A stretch of DNA of 64,000 nucleotides. Origin: Robertkochia solimangrovi (GTDB taxonomy: Bacteria; Bacteroidota; Bacteroidia; Flavobacteriales; Flavobacteriaceae). Location: positions 124,001 through 188,000 of the forward strand of contig NZ_QKWN01000010.1 in the NCBI RefSeq assembly GCF_007279655.1, written 5' to 3'. Positions 62,702 through 64,000 of the stretch are shown here, piece after piece; position 1 is the first letter of the stretch; every line of letters begins with the position of its first letter. The translations under genes and the position numbers were made by a program. The notes below the pieces were generated by a model. That model was not told the origin of the DNA, ran no database searches, and saw only the letters and a list, made by a program, of their open reading frames with translations.

Positions 62702-64000
62702 ATGTGCAGGTATATTTACATATTCATTCTATTGATCACTTTTCCGTCGGTGGCTCAGGAACGAAAATTTCCGTTTCAGGATCCATCAATTGCAATAGAG
62801 GAGCGCATCAATAACCTGTTATCCCTGATGACCCTCGATGAAAAGGTGGCTGCCTTAAGTACCGATCCTTCAGTTCCAAGATTAGGAGTAACCGGCACAA
62901 AACATGTGGAAGGCCTTCATGGACTTGCACTTGGTGGACCTGCACAATGGGGAGGGAAAAATAAAGATCCGCTTCCGACCACCACCTTCCCTCAGGCTTA
63001 TGGTCTTGGAGAAACCTGGGATCGGGAGCTCCTCCAACAAGTGGCTGCTATCGAAGGTATTGAAACACGATTTGCTTTTCAAAAATATGGAAGAGGCGGC
63101 TTAGTGGTACGTGCACCTAATGCTGATCTGGGAAGAGATCCGAGATGGGGCCGTACCGAGGAATGCTACGGGGAAGACCCTTTCCTCACCGGTTCTCTGA
63201 CGGTTGCTTTCATCAAAGGCCTGCAGGGAGACGATCCGTTTTACTGGCAAACCGCTGCACTTATGAAGCATTTTCTTGCCAATAGCAATGAAGATGGTCG
63301 CACCTATACTTCTTCAGATTTCAATGAACGCTTATGGCACGAATACTATGCGGCTCCTTTCCGTATGGGCATCCTCGAAGGAGGTTCGAGAGCTTATATG
63401 GCTGCTTATAATAAGGTAAATGGTATACCGGCAATGGTACACCCCATGCTTAAAGAGATCACGGTTGAGCAATGGGGACAGAACGGAATCATCTGTACCG
63501 ATGGAGGAGCTTATCGACTGTTGATCTCCGATCATCACTATTACCCTGACAAATATTTAGGAGCTGCGGCTACGATTAAAGCAGGTATCAATCAATTTCT
63601 TGATGACCACACTGAAGGAATCTACGGCGCTATTGCGAACGGGTATTTGACCGAAAAAGATATTGACGACGTATTGAAAGGTGTTTACAGGGTTATGATC
63701 CATCTGGGAATGCTTGATCCCGCTGATAATAATCCGTATGCAACGATCGGTAAACAGGGAGAAACCGATCTCTGGGAAACTGAGATGCACAAAAAAACCG
63801 CATTACTGGCTTCTCAAAAATCGATCGTTCTTCTGAAGAATGATCCTCAGAATTCGCTCCTCCCGCTGCAAAAGGAAAAAATTAAATCCATTGCCATCAT
63901 CGGTAAAAGAGCAGATAATGTTTTAGAAGACTGGTATAGTGGAACTCCACCCTATATGATATCTCCTTTGGAAGGTATAAAAAATCAAGCCGGAGCAAAA
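62702..64000 (+). CDS. GH3 beta-glycosidase (3' end beyond window)
   Basis: An ATG at 62702, 6 bp after the GH97 stop, opens a frame that runs to the window edge (433 codons without a stop). It has a signal peptide (IYIFILLITFPSVA, then QE), the GH3 N-terminal barrel with GRDPRWGRTEECYGEDPFLTG, the KHF motif at 189-191 (MKHFLANS) and nucleophile D267 in IICTDGGA. The second domain begins (SIVLLKNDPQNSLLPL). It resembles beta-xylosidase/beta-glucosidase members. The family part seen is about half to two thirds of a normal GH3. Confidence 0.92.
   Translation, partial: MCRYIYIFILLITFPSVAQERKFPFQDPSIAIEERINNLLSLMTLDEKVAALSTDPSVPRLGVTGTKHVEGLHGLALGGPAQWGGKNKDPLPTTTFPQAYGLGETWDRELLQQVAAIEGIETRFAFQKYGRGGLVVRAPNADLGRDPRWGRTEECYGEDPFLTGSLTVAFIKGLQGDDPFYWQTAALMKHFLANSNEDGRTYTSSDFNERLWHEYYAAPFRMGILEGGSRAYMAAYNKVNGIPAMVHPMLKEITVEQWGQNGIICTDGGAYRLLISDHHYYPDKYLGAAATIKAGINQFLDDHTEGIYGAIANGYLTEKDIDDVLKGVYRVMIHLGMLDPADNNPYATIGKQGETDLWETEMHKKTALLASQKSIVLLKNDPQNSLLPLQKEKIKSIAIIGKRADNVLEDWYSGTPPYMISPLEGIKNQAGAK

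Noticed and set aside
1-64000. CRISPR array, tRNA/rRNA genes, prophage or insertion sequence
   Set aside because: I found no regularly spaced repeats, no tRNA T-loop-like sequence with matching stems, and no transposase, integrase or phage structural gene.

Overview
The window looks like chromosomal DNA of a member of the Bacteroidota, most likely a marine or environmental flavobacterium. Four things point there. It has a SusC/SusD polysaccharide utilisation locus. Its regulators are mainly of the LytS/LytTR type. The carotenoid operon has the flavobacterial layout crtI-crtB-hypothetical-crtZ-lycopene cyclase. Start codons lack strong Shine-Dalgarno sequences, and several promoters fit the Bacteroidota -7 box TAnnTTTG. 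I saw no rRNA or tRNA gene, CRISPR array, transposase or phage gene.

Layout. 0.1-5.4 kb: a DGPF/YCII protein with its ECF sigma factor, an AraC regulator, a transglutaminase-like protein, a Fur-family regulator divergent from a thioredoxin-reductase-like flavoprotein with paired operators between them, and MscL. 5.7-12.3 kb: an orphan GH2 glycosidase, a LytTR regulator with a degenerate receiver, a 59-residue exported peptide not previously called here, and a TPR histidine kinase with its response regulator. 12.3-13.5 kb: a 1.1 kb gene-poor gap with a hairpin cluster. 13.5-20.3 kb: assorted metabolic and hypothetical genes. 20.4-24.3 kb: a five-gene, translationally coupled zeaxanthin-type carotenoid operon. 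24.6-27.4 kb: EcsC-like protein and formate-tetrahydrofolate ligase. 27.4-29.0 kb: a decayed LytTR regulator/LytS kinase pair with in-frame stops. 29.2-32.8 kb: an intact LytS/LytTR pair next to an Lnt/nitrilase-like membrane protein, with LytTR-type direct repeats in front of both transcription units.

33.0-49.1 kb is a complete assimilatory nitrate module: DUF7009, nirB, nirD, DUF4202, a NarX-like sensor and NarL-like regulator, a nitrate/nitrite transporter, a nitrate reductase fused to its own FAD and [2Fe-2S] electron-transfer domains, a siroheme-reductase-like protein without the metal ligands but with a rubredoxin tail, uroporphyrinogen-III methyltransferase for siroheme, and an outer-membrane porin. 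A shared palindrome (TAAGTAT-TT-ATACTTA and variants) lies before nirB, before the transporter and between cobA and the porin, overlapping candidate -7 boxes. It probably defines the regulon.

49.5-64.0 kb is a polysaccharide utilisation locus: SusC, SusD, a surface glycan-binding-like lipoprotein with a duplicated Trp-rich module, then GH2, GH31 (alpha-xylosidase-like), GH97 and a GH3 cut by the window edge. The likely substrate is an oligosaccharide with alpha- and beta-linked side chains (xyloglucan-like is one possibility), but no endo-acting enzyme is visible, so the substrate stays open.
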